From: Octodonta nipae
Taxonomy: Eukaryota; Arthropoda; Insecta; Coleoptera; Chrysomelidae
Direction of reading: 5' to 3'
NCBI GenBank assembly: GCA_034190945.1
Contig: CM067224.1
Span: forward strand, 25,677,245-25,741,244
Length of the DNA: 64,000 nt
The notes below the pieces were generated by a model, which saw nothing but the letters and a program-made list of their open reading frames with translations, searched no databases and was not told the DNA's origin. The stretch's first letter is position 1; the number at the start of each line of letters is the position of its first letter. The translations under genes and the position numbers were made by a program. Of this stretch, positions 25,850-36,125 are shown in pieces.

Positions 25850-26520
25850 TAATCAAAAAAGTTGCCTGTCCAGCACGTTATAGGCAAACTGTCAGAGAGC
25901 TCCTGGACAATGCATTCCCAAACGCGTGGCCTCCAAGGTCCCCAGACCTGACTCCCTTTAATTTTTTTGTATGGGGACGGGCCTAGCAACTCGTTTTTGG
26001 GAGAGAAATAGAAACCAAAGAGCAGTTAAGAGAAAGAATAAATGTTGAATTTGAAACAATGTGCGACTAGAGCCTACGACTGTAGCAGTCAGAAAAAGTG
26101 TCGCGATTGCATCCGTAGCGGTGGAAGCTAGTTTGAACAAAATTTATAACAAATTATTGCAACTTCATGCATTTTTTTTATTTATAGTTTTAGTATGATA
26201 CTAGTTACTTTCCAATACGTGTGCTTCTTTTTTTTGTAATGTGATAAAGTGTATAACTTAATGACCTCGCTATTTGTGGATTCAACATTTTTTCAACCAA
26301 TTATTTGTGTCAAATGTCGAATACAGAAGAGCAAACAAACATCATAGATTAGATTTAAGTTTATTTGGTGAGGATACAGTGAAAAATAAAAAGTTACAAA
26401 AAAATTAAAAAAAAACAAAAACGTTAAGCTATCTAGATGTTCTATGGGCTAGATAATATTGCACAAGAGCACACCTAGCCGCCCTTCATATTTGGCGAAC
26501 CATCAACAAAACACCCTGTA
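25850..26520 (+). pseudogene. Mariner-like transposase C-terminal relic (copy 1)
   Basis: The plus strand translates to the last part of a Tc1/mariner transposase: RQTVRELLDNAFPN, then WPPRSPDLTPFNFFVWG (third catalytic block) near 25925-25985, then REIETKEQLRERINVEFE. A stop follows the FVWGRA segment and more stops follow. The copy continues through non-coding sequence to an AACACCCTGTATA end at about 26520. The same 3' half recurs at 45.3-46.7 kb, so this is a family. The 5' half is missing. Confidence 0.75.
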
Positions 26521-26619
26521 TAAATAATACCAGTTCCAGAGGTCAGTTTCAACAAAATCGAATTCGACTTTTTATATGTTTGAGAGGTTTTTAAAGCTAT
26601 GCCTAAATATTGAACCAAT

Positions 26620-27330
26620 CTTATTAAAATATCTTAAATCTCCAACAATCATTGATGCATCAGAATTGGAAGTGGTCAATGAAATACTTACTGTTTAAAA
26701 CAATTGAGATCGTGTCTAAGGAAATTTATACAGAAAAATATTTAAAATTTTTGTTACTAATACACTGAGTGAACTAGAAAAGCGATTTGGAGTTATTGAG
26801 AACGTAAAACTATTAGCTATTTCTAACATACTCAATCCCAGATTTAAAAAACTTCATTTTAGTAACAAAGTTGCTTATACCAAAGCAATAAACTCGATTA
26901 ATAGTTACGCCAATGTACCTTTTGAAACACATGCTGAAGTAGCAACTGAACTCAAGTTCTCAAGATACTTTCAATATATGGACATTCCCCAAGAGTGTAG
27001 AATCTACTTCAGAAAAAATTAAGTCTTATGAAGACTTAAAGCTGAGTTTGGAATTAAAAGTTTACCTAAATCAGCCCATTGTACAAATTAATACAGATGT
27101 AATAGCATTTTGGAGTTAAATCCCTAAAAACAACATACTTAAAAGATTAGCTTTTAAATATTTATCAATTAATGGTACGTCACTACCTTCAGAGAGATAA
27201 TTTTTCACAGCAGAAAATATAGTAAATATAATCGTAATAGGATACTTGGCAAAAGATTATTAAAACCCGTTACGATATGACTTTTTGCTTGTCTCGAATT
27301 TCTTAGAGAACCTAGTCAATATCTCTTGAA
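26620..27330 (+). pseudogene. hAT-superfamily transposase relic (ZBED-like)
   Basis: Two blocks identify it. Around 26771-26910 is a segment reading KRFGVIENVKLLAISNILN followed by PRFKKLHF, typical of hAT transposases related to ZBED proteins. Around 27150-27200 is the C-terminal dimerisation motif YLSINGTSLPSER, where most relatives have Y-L-x-I-x-x-T-S-x-x-S-E-R. Between and around them are stops and frameshifts, so it is dead. It ends a few hundred bases upstream of the Arl4 coding start and may have contributed sequence to that promoter region. Confidence 0.75.
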
Positions 27331-27598
27331 ATACTGCTAATGCAATAACTTACAGAAACTTCACAGCGCCATTTACCCCTATATTTGGGAAATTCGTACG
27401 TACGTTAAATATAAGGATATAAACCAACTAGACTAGAATTGTATCTGTTTTGCATAAGAATTGATATAGATATCTAAATTCCGTTTTTTGTATAAGAAGG
27501 ATATAAATCCACTTCACTGGAATTTTATCTGTTTTGTATAAAAAATTTATATATATTTTTATTAGGTCATATCTAAATGATTTCCGTTTTTGTTTCAG

Positions 27599-27764
27599 AT
27601 CCCTAATAATGCTTTACAATGCGCTTCATCTCTAAGCTTGCTCCTCTCTTGAATGCTCCACCATTCGATCGTAAGCTATACGAAAATCCGACAAATGAAC
27701 ACCGAATAACGAACAACAAAATGTAAAGAAAGACTGACAGAATATATTTATCAATCATCCATCA
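27599..27764 (+). other. Probable Arl4 5' UTR exon segment
   Basis: A good polypyrimidine/AG acceptor (CCGTTTTTGTTTCAG, ending at 27598) precedes the Arl4 start codon by 166 bases. This suggests that the gene has a non-coding first exon further upstream. The location of that exon is not evident, and transcription could instead begin within this segment. Confidence 0.4.
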
Positions 27765-27969
27765 ATGGGTGCTGGCATTAGCAAGAATGCTTCCTTGCTT
27801 GATGCTCTTCCATCGGGCCAGGGGACCCTGCACGTTGTAATGCTAGGATTAGATTCGGCCGGCAAAACGACCGCTTTGTACAGACTGAAATTCGACCAGT
27901 ATTTGAACACCGTACCTACAATTGGTTTCAACTGCGAAAAAGTGAAAGGAATGGTTGGAAAAGCAAAGG
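27765..27969 (+). CDS. Arl4: Arl4-type small GTPase, coding exon 1 (residues 1-68 plus one base)
   Basis: First coding exon of an ARF-family GTPase that cycles between GDP and GTP and, in this subfamily, acts mainly at the plasma membrane on actin and endosomal traffic. The start ATG gives MGAGISKN: glycine 2 is a likely N-myristoylation site. The P-loop GLDSAGKT lies at residues 28-35 and the switch I threonine in TVPTIGFN at 52. The exon ends with a GTGAGT donor at 27970, splitting a glycine codon after its first base (phase 1). Joined to exon 2 it gives 207 residues, the usual ARL4 length. No other methionine precedes this one in frame close by. The closest alternatives, ARF or ARL5-type proteins, lack the basic tail seen in exon 2. 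Confidence 0.93.
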
Positions 27970-28501
27970 GTGAGTACTATATATAACTGTGTTCTAATAT
28001 TATGAAAATAGCGTTAATCTAATACTAAAATAGACAGATCAGAAAAATGAAATACTAAATTACGCACAATATATTGTTGATTACACAGGTTCGATTATTG
28101 AACTTTTACTTTAAATTGTACTTTTTAACTTATCGGCAAACATTACCTCTTTCACTAGGTTCATTCATCTCGTAACCCAAACTCCTGTAGTTGGTCTTCT
28201 CGGGATTAAAATCTCTATCTCTTTATAATAATCAATATTCCTATTTAGCCGACTTGCAGTCTTAATTTGTTAGTCTTTGCTTCTGATCATCTCTGCATCT
28301 TATAAATGTATATCTCAGCTTTAATCTCAGCGAATCCACTGACCGACGTTGACTTCACCCAACCGGAGTCTAATTCTCTATCATCCTGTATAATATTGAC
28401 TGGCCGAGGATGGCAAGAAGCTAAAGGTATACGTTGGGGCTGTTTTTACTATTGGTGATGGTACCCTGGATGGCTAAACTGTCGCTCTCTTCGTAGAATC
28501 T

Positions 28502-29207
28502 TCATTCGGTGACTATCCTGAGGGCTGGTGGATGATTAGTATTAAATTGTCTGTCATTATATATTGAACGGTGCGGCATCCTAACCCTGCAGCTCTCCTT
28601 TAAATAACCCTTAGATCCACAGTGAAAACATTCTACGCAGGTGCCATTTTCCGTGTTGTCTCTTCTACTACCTTCCTCATCAAGGTTAAGGTAAGAAATT
28701 ATAATTGCTTCAGTTTCTTTATGCTGCAGAATTACACACTTTTCTGGAATGTGACTTCTGTGAGGCCATTGATAATTTTTTTTTGGCAAACTGCTCTGTA
28801 AATTCCCCTTACAGACTTGAGGTATCATACGGGATTGGCTACCATGCCTTCTATCGAGATCTTTCTGTTGCTCTACTTGCTTGAATGCCGAGGTGTACTT
28901 CTCCGACAAAACTTCTCAGTTTTTAGTTGTCCCCAAGCTTGTCTTGCCACGAAATTCAGTGGCTCTTGCCTTTTTTGGGTTATCTTATACATACAGACTA
29001 CGGCAACACACCTGAGGCAGTTGAAATTGAAACAAAATATTCTTGAAGCAGTTTTATCATTGGAACTTTGAGGGAATATCTAACCGAGAAGCAACTAATC
29101 TCCTCTTGACGATTCTTTTTGAATTCTAATGGTTTCGAAATGTCCATTACCAGCTGTGCGTACTCTTCTAACTGCTGCTGCCAGTGGTATGTCGTTGTTT
29201 TTGACAT
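28502..29207 (-). pseudogene. Retroelement Gag-like relic with altered zinc knuckle
   Basis: Minus-strand frames at 28998-29207 and 28502-28909 are hydrophilic and Gag-like. The second contains CFHCGSKGYLKESC, a CCHC zinc knuckle in which the usual histidine is replaced by tyrosine. Copia-type Gag proteins often carry such a knuckle, but I recognise no other Gag, protease or integrase motif with confidence. It is broken between the two frames. It lies antisense in the Arl4 intron and is probably not translated. Confidence 0.45.
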
Positions 29208-29888
29208 AAGCGTTCCTGCATATCAGTATTTTTGGCATATATTATGGGCTCTAATAGCTTCAGTTTCGAAATGTTCTTTCATAAATGTGGATAATAGTGC
29301 ACCTCTGCATGCAACTGTGACCGTAAATGTGGCTTATAAAAATACTCATAATTCTTCACTTAAAAAGATGAAACCTATATGTCTAGTAATTTCGAACATA
29401 TTTTTGAAACATTTACTCGTCAACAATATTAAAGGTCTAGCTGCTCGGGGTTAAAAAGATGATAATAAGACATGAGTTCCTGCCTTGATTATAATGTTTC
29501 TGTACTGAATTTGTGGAGAGTCTGCAATCGATCTGTAGCATATATTTCCACGTATAAGTTATAATTCTCATCCCTTTTGTGACAGAGTATCGCCTTCCAA
29601 GCTCTGGATGTCCATACCTGTGGTTTTGTAAAATTCGGTGTATGTGTGTGTAATGTATTACATGTTGAGGAAACGTGGTGGTTGTTGGTTTGTTACTGTT
29701 GGTTTCCTCTGCTTTCTGTGTGGTGATTATGTAGATACCATTACACTAGATTCACTAAACATCCAGTGTTTCGATGCCAATTGTGGGTCCTAATAGGGCG
29801 TTTAGTATGACCATTCAAACTAGTTTTTTGAATAACTGGATCATGTAAGTGTCTGAAAGAAATTGGGCGTTTAGCTCCGCTTTTTATT
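29208..29888. other. Intron sequence, nothing recognised
   Basis: No motif recognised; possibly more of the retroelements on either side. Confidence 0.35.
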
Positions 29889-30184
29889 TTTTCTGAGTTC
29901 TTTGGGAATAACACCACGTAAACGTTTCAAGGTCTAAATCAGACCCGTTTTCAATGTTACAACTTAACGCAAATAAACAATAAAATTAAAAATTAAAAGG
30001 ATTCTTAATGGCAAATTTAGTAAATCACAATTTGACATTAATGTTTGACAATCAAAACGATGTAACTAAGGGAATTTACTGCAAATTTGATATATACAGG
30101 GTTGCACTAAAAATTCTAAAGATCATGTGAAATAACAAAGCTTCTTTCAAATTGGAAGAATTTGAAAGAGTTATCTTCAGAATT

Positions 30185-30598
30185 TCATATGGCGTGCCTA
30201 GGTACGACTTTGTTGTAAGAATTGTAAAGGTTTATAATGTCAAAACTTGTTAGGGTGAAAGTATTGTTGTATTGTATATGGGATAATTTGTCTAAGAAAT
30301 GTGCACTGTTTTTTAGATGAGAAATGATCTTTAGAAAAAATTTTGAGATTTCACTGCAAGGAGCATTTATTGAACAGACAATTGGCGTTAAAGGGATGTT
30401 GGGTTTATGAACTTTATTACATAAAGAAGAACACAATACAAAACGAAAACTGAAAGAGTCTGCTTTAATTTTATTAAATGAAAGTGATTGTATAGCTCGT
30501 ACTTCTATTGAATTCAGCCGTTCCTGGTTGCCAATAACCAAGGATGAAATTAATAATGGTAATGTCCTTTTGAATAACCCTGTATCGAGATAGTGCAT
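30185..30598 (-). pseudogene. Penelope-like reverse transcriptase fragment
   Basis: An open frame of 137 codons. Residues 62-95 read KVHKPNIPLTPIV then CSINAP...SKFFLKIIS, matching the P-K-I-H-K-P-x-x-P-x-R-P-I-V and S-x-x-Y-x-x-(S/A)-K-x-L blocks of Penelope-like elements. FTLTSFDIINLY at 114-125 corresponds to RT motif A (usually S-F-D-V-x-x-L-(F/Y)-T). The catalytic YADD block and the GIY-YIG endonuclease are missing. Residues 1-60 derive partly from the inverted arm. It is a fragment and cannot be functional. An ordinary LINE RT is a less likely reading because of the H-K-P-x-x-P-x-x-P-I-V block. Confidence 0.65.
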
Positions 30599-30717
30599 AA
30601 GGTGTTTCGTTGGTTTTTATAACAAGTCACATGAAATTCTGAAGACAACTCTTTCAAATTCTTACAATTTGAAAGAAGCTTTGTTATTTCATATGATCCT
30701 TAAAGTTTTTAGTGCTA

Positions 30718-30719
<2 letters not shown>

Positions 30720-30782
<63 letters not shown>

Positions 30783-30783
30783 A
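30720..30783. repeat. TA dinucleotide microsatellite
   Basis: About 30 TA units with one TG interruption near the right end, inside the Penelope-like relic. Confidence 0.95.
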
Positions 30784-31115
30784 ACATGTCATTACGAATC
30801 CTGATAATTTTCAATTTTCTGGTTCATTTGTGAAAACGGGGTCTGATTTAGACCTTAAAACGTTTGGACTATTTGAAATATACAGACTTTCAAGTTTATA
30901 TGGTGTTATTCCCAAAGAACTCAGAAAAAATTATAACCCTTGATGCCAAAATTATCTTTCAGAAAACAATCAGACGGGTAATCTTATATTTTTAGTTCTT
31001 TAGTTTTTAGAGGAGGCGTTGGTTTTCGTTTTATTAAAAATCGTGAAGGCAACTGCAAGTTTGTGCTAGCGACTACCATGAGTTACATATAGCGTTATAC
31101 TTCCTCAGTATTTAT

Positions 31116-31534
31116 TGTAATTTTTTTTTCACACTTGGGTTCAGTTCAGTTCTTGGATTTATTTAAAAGCACAGTCCAACTCACTATAATTTATTTCCAC
31201 TACTTTAACACAATTTATATTCACAGAACTATTTACAATTTATCTTTACTATACTAACGGCAGTCGAATTCCGAATGAACGCTATCACCAGCTGTCCGTA
31301 TTTATATATTTCTCTCGAAATTCTCTAGTAGGTCAACGAGCCATCGGGAAATGTGTTCTCGAAGCTTCGATAAAATTCGACGAATTTCTATTAACGCTAG
31401 CCGTCGGCCTCGGGTCGATAAGCAAACATTTGGCATTCCCCGAAATATGGGACAAATGCCGATACCACGAACTATCGGAAGAATGCCGATTGCACCAAAT
31501 ATCGGATGAATTCTTTAAAAGAAATTTCGTCACA
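31116..31534 (-). mobile_element. Solo LTR (419 bp) antisense in the Arl4 intron
   Basis: Read on the minus strand it starts TGTGACG and ends ATTACA. It is flanked by a perfect 4-base duplication TTAT (31112-31115 and 31535-31538). A TATA-like AATATATAAATA box lies near 31297-31308, followed by an AGCTGG(T/C)GATAG block and an AATAAAT polyadenylation-like signal near 31160. All of these are shared with the LTR at 50.5 kb. A 4-base duplication fits a Ty3/gypsy-type integrase. No internal region remains, so LTR-LTR recombination has removed it. Confidence 0.85.
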
Positions 31535-31688
31535 TTATCTTACTAATAAATATAAGAAATATCTCTTACAATATTTTTTACCATTGTCATTCAAAGATTT
31601 TGCTTGTGTCAAAAAAAATTTGTCGGTTTTATTTTTCAGTCTGGTTATTTCCGAGACTCTATTTAAACAAGTTTTTCTTTTGTTTCAG

Positions 31689-32107
31689 GAATAAATTTTC
31701 TAGTCTGGGATGTTGGAGGCCAGGAAAAACTCCGTCCTCTCTGGAAATCCTACACCCGCTGCACCGACGGGATAGTCTTCGTCCTGGATAGTGTTGACAT
31801 CGAACGCATGGAAGAGGCCAAAATGGAACTCATACGAACCGTGAAAGCTCCTGAAAACACCAGCGTTCCAATATTAGTTCTGGCTAATAAACAAGATCTT
31901 CCTGGAGCTAGGGAACCTCGTGAACTCGAGAAACTGCTAGGTTTGACAGAGCTGGGCCAATCGGGCTCATCCACCGGTCACCTGTGGCACGTACAACCCG
32001 CTTGCGCGATCACCGGGGATGGACTGCACGAAGGATTGGAGGTGTTATACGAAATGATTTTGAAACGCAGAAAGCTCGCGAAAGAACGGAAGAAAAAGAC
32101 TAGATGA
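31689..32107 (+). CDS. Arl4: Arl4-type small GTPase, coding exon 2 (residues 69-207)
   Basis: Completes the Arl4 protein. The split glycine codon is restored across the junction and the frame runs straight into the switch II motif WDVGGQ (residues 75-80). Q80 is the residue needed for GTP hydrolysis. KLRPLWKSYTRCTDGIVFV follows from residue 82, then the guanine-specificity motif NKQD (135-138) and the CAITGDGL motif (G5). The protein ends with the basic tail KRRKLAKERKKKTR, the ARL4 hallmark that binds acidic membrane lipids and serves as a nuclear-import signal. The stop TGA is at 32105-32107. All GTPase motifs are intact and no disabling change is seen, so this should be an active gene. It is noticeably more GC-rich than the surrounding DNA. 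Confidence 0.93.
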
Positions 32108-33216
32108 GGAAGGATGTTGTGAGTTAGTGCTCAGTGTATTATTTTGTAGTGTTGTACAAATTGTACCACATTTTGGTGAAAAGTGACTAGTGACAATGTA
32201 CCTGTGCTAAGAGCTACAAAGAAAATTGTGCGAGAACTTTATAGCTCGAAGAGAGATATACTTGCCCTAAAGGAACTGGATCAATCTAAGAAAATTTCAT
32301 TGTGTCGATCAAAAAAATCTGCATAGGAAATTTCAGCTATCCATAACAATTTAGTTCTTTGACTGACATATTTTTTTAAAATAGAATTTTTAATGACGGA
32401 CTTGACTTTTAAACGAATATTTTTCACGGTACAAACTTTTTGAAGTAAGTCAATTTAACGTTAGCAGATAGAAACGAATTCTTAAACGAACGAAACAATA
32501 GTAGAGGAACAAGTAATAGTATTTAGCTGTGATCAACACTGTATGACAACATGGCAAAATTGTGCTGCACTTTAGTCAGGAGGGAGCATCTACGATTGCT
32601 TTCTACGTGATAGGAAACGTTCAAGGATAAATAACTTTTTGAGAGTATTCAATAAGTGTAACAGACATTGTCGATCCATTGGCAGAAATTATTTAAGGCG
32701 TAATTTATAGAAGTAAAAAGCATATGGAAGCTTTTATGGATACGAATTGCCCCGCGGATAGGTTTAGCATCAATTTTTCATTTTCTCCAACCTGTGGTTT
32801 CCCATAGCAGTTAAGAGCTCTAGGAAACCAAACAAAAAGCTTTTGTGATACTAGATTATAAATTTAGAAAATTGGCTAGTCAGATAAATGTGTGATTTCC
32901 ATTGAAGAAATATAACAAAGGTTATCGTTTTTCACAGAATAAAGTTAGTAATTATTATAAACCGACGCTTTGCTAAACAATTGTGAAAGAAAAAATTTAA
33001 TCCCTAACCCGAATGGAAAATAATCTTTCAATTTTAATGCAGGCTATGTTAGAACGCTATATAGATTCAGTTCCCTGGGTGGATTAACATGTTTTGGGGC
33101 GTATTCCCTCGATAATCCGTGCACCTCATATACTGAATCTAGATGTTGGATGTACAGTTGCTGTGAACTCAATTAAGAAATTTTGTGTTAATATTTGCTA
33201 TATCTGAGCCAATAAA
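32108..33216 (+). other. Arl4 3' UTR and candidate polyadenylation signals
   Basis: AT-rich, no coding frame. AATAAA hexamers at 32938-32943 and 33211-33216 are candidate polyadenylation signals; which one is used cannot be told. Confidence 0.45.
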
Positions 33217-34714
33217 AATACAAAAGTTTGACATTCAACCATTAATTGTTTGCAGTACAAAACTAAAGAACAAATTAAATGTAAGAAAACTATTTTTGGT
33301 TACAGGGAGAACAAATAACATTCATATATTTTTTGTCCCATTGCTTTTTTTAAACTTGAACTTGGCCCGGAAATACTTCGCTTTCTTTTATGTGACGATG
33401 TTTCAGTGAGATTTTCAATGTAACCTTAATCCTACACTCAAACCAATTGAGAGGTGAGATCAAGTTTATAAAGAACAAGATATAAACTAGTCTCAGTTTT
33501 TCAGTAAACATGGTCACAACACGAAATATGTACTTTTGAGAACATTTAAAATTTTTAATGCCAGTGTGGAAAACTTCTCAATGAGGTTCTACTCGTTTAA
33601 ATACAGAACATTACAATTGTCTTGTGATATTAGAGTAACGTTCTTGTTGCAGCCAAAATAAAATTTATTAAATGCAGTTTCGTCTAAAATGCAATCTAAA
33701 TGTATATAACTACTTCTGCAACTGTGAACAATTTTTGCCCGCTCTTTTTTGCAATCTAGAAGGGTAAACATGTTACTACATGTACTGTCTTCCTCCAGCC
33801 TTCACACTACAGAATTGGTTCGATCCGTTGCCAATCAATTTCTCTTTTCCACGTATATATTGGAATGAATTTAACATTTAAAATATTCGGAGGAACTTAT
33901 ATTCTGCCATTGCTAAAGAATTATTCGCAAAACGAACTAAATCCTAAACACAAACTCTGAATGCAGGCAGTTTTGGTTTGTTCGCATACTTCTTAATTTT
34001 CTACCTGCCAGGAATATGATATATTGTCTATATAGCGGAGTGCAATCTGCCGTAAATCATTTTAAAATACAAGTAAACTACAAGTTTCTGACAAGTTTGT
34101 ATTTCTGAAAGACGTGCCCGTTTAACTTTTTTACCAACGATATATTATCATTTAAATGCAGATGTCATGTTGCTCAGGGATTTTTAGTTTACGTAGTTGA
34201 ACATTATAGACTTCAAACAATTGAATTTTCTGTTAAGAAGAGAAGATTCAGGGGGAGTGGGTATATGTTCCTTATTCGAATGTTTTAAATTCCAATCTGT
34301 TTAGGAATTTGTTGTTATAAGCTTTTTGGAGAATGGCGAATATACAGGCTCTATGAAATGAGTTTTACCAGTAATTTTTCAAAATGTAATTAGATCCCAA
34401 ACATGATTTGATTTAAACTAGTCTTCCCTATGACAACACATTTTCACGAATTGGTATCCAGTTATCTGTATATCCAGTTACCTGCATTAGAAATTCATTC
34501 ACTAAACAAGAGCGGCAGGGAATAAGGAAACTCGTAATAACCTGAATTATTTTTCTTATAATTTTTCAAGTATATTTCTAATAGACTTTATTTAAATTGT
34601 GTTATTTGCAAAAATATATTCATTTGAGCATTTCCATATGGCTAAGTATTCAATCCACTTTATATTTATAATTTATTATGCTGAGTCATACTAAAAGAAC
34701 AAATATTTTTTTGT
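33217..34714. other. No recognised gene
   Basis: AT-rich with short motif-free frames. Confidence 0.4.
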
Positions 34715-36125
34715 TTAGATACAGCAAATACAGAAATAAATAAAAATATGTACTGGTGTGCAATTTCTCCACTGAGTTGTAATTGAGACTTTCTCCATAA
34801 GATCTCTGTCCATCAAATGAGCTCGAGGCCTATATGTCATTTCTGCTATTGGCAGAGTACCGTTTAATTTTAGAAAGTGGTTCAACAACGAAGCAACGAT
34901 CACCACGAAATTATCTGCACATCTGACTACTGCAAATAGCATCTTCTTTACACGTAGAAGCTTCATATTATCCTTAAGAAAATGCGTAAAAATCAATTAT
35001 GTTAAATACATCCTGTTCTTCGGAGTCCTTATTTCTTTCTATTGAATAATATCGCTCGGCAAAGAAACTGGTCCCAACTGGTGATCCCAAAGATATAGGT
35101 ACCCCCCGTCCTGACCAAAGTACATAACGGGATTACCGGAGGTCATCTGTGCGTGAATAAGACTCTGGATAAAATTGGCCAACGATAATATTGCAAATAA
35201 CTTCAAAGACTTCAGAACTTGGTGTCGGAAATCTGACAACTGTGCAACCAGTAAGGGCCCGAAGACGAGAAGAGTAATAAATCTATGGTTGTGAATAAAA
35301 ATTGTATAATGATGTTGGCTTGTCCTAATACAAACGTTGAATCTATGTCACAAAGCAGCAGGAATAGATGAATTGTCAACAACATATATCATAAGTTTCA
35401 TTCCTCCCAATTTTTTTCAACTTCAGAATCTTCTCATTGGTATGGAGTGCAATGCTCCTTTGACCGTTAGCCCCCAGATCTAGTGTCCATGTTTAGGTTG
35501 CCAGATAGAAACAAATACATGGAAGCTAATTGATGAATAACTGTTGAAAAATAATTTATAGTCTTTCAGTTATAATAAGTTTCAAGTATTTATAATATTT
35601 AAAAAAGAAATATTTGTGCAAAATATTGTAAGTATATACTGTGGGAATGGACGTTACATTGATATATACCAACATTAGCTTGTTATGTGTTACATTTTGC
35701 TCGACCTGTTAATCCAATAGAAAATTTCGTGATGGGAAATTTGTTTGATTTCGCCATCAGGTGTAGCACGGACGCAGTGTAATTTAAAATTAAGAATTCT
35801 TTCTTGATTCTGTGGCTGATGGTGTAGCACAATTTCTTTAACAAATAAGATCACTAGCTCACTAACTCTGCGCTTACTACTCTGGGCATCCACAGAATTT
35901 TTCTTATAATCGAGTTGGTTCTGGTGGCACGAGATTGGGCAATATCAGGATTGTGTTGCCCTTCATTGTCCAGTGCTGCACGCGTGATACACTTCACAAG
36001 GAATTAGTGTGTCCTCCCTGGCCGAGTGACCCGGTAACCCGCTGAACTTCTTCCGTACTAGGAATTGGAGCTTACAATTGCACCTCTTAAACTCGCTTTG
36101 ATTACATCCTTGCTCATTGTACACA
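34715..36125 (-). pseudogene. Unidentified decayed minus-strand coding region
   Basis: Several minus-strand frames in the same orientation have protein-like composition. A start-like MSKDVIKASLRG lies near 36120, followed by frames at 35893-35690, about 35360-35039 (containing GNPVMYFGQDGGYLYLWDHQ) and 34996-34715 (containing YRPRAHL and TTQWRN). Together they span 1.4 kb, compatible with a single protein of 400-450 residues broken by frameshifts. I do not recognise it. A retroelement Gag or an old integrated viral gene are both possible; neither is shown. No introns or neighbouring genes give context. Confidence 0.4.

Larger units (their letters stand above)
29889..30931 (-). mobile_element. 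Penelope-like element relic with inverted arms (copy B)
   Basis: Arms at about 29889-30240 and 30600-30931 are inverted repeats. Shared words include CTGAGTTCTTTGGGAATAAC outside and TTTCAAATTGGAAGAATTTG-like text inside. Between them the minus strand encodes a Penelope-type reverse-transcriptase piece (next entry). The same arms occur in copy A at 9.6-11.2 kb. A TA microsatellite has expanded inside the right arm. The fragment sits in the Arl4 intron. Confidence 0.6.
27970..31688 (+). other. Arl4 intron (3.7 kb)
   Basis: GT-AG intron of 3719 bases. It holds a decayed Gag-like reading frame, a Penelope-like fragment with inverted arms, a TA microsatellite and an antisense solo LTR, each listed separately. 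The acceptor tract TTTTCTTTTGTTTCAG ends at 31688. Confidence 0.85.

Noticed and set aside
31750..31974. Minus-strand frame across Arl4 exon 2
   Set aside because: A shadow of the conserved GTPase frame.
36018..36060. TGGCCGAGTGACCCGG as a tRNA A box
   Set aside because: No matching B box downstream and no acceptor stem; it lies inside the decayed minus-strand coding region.
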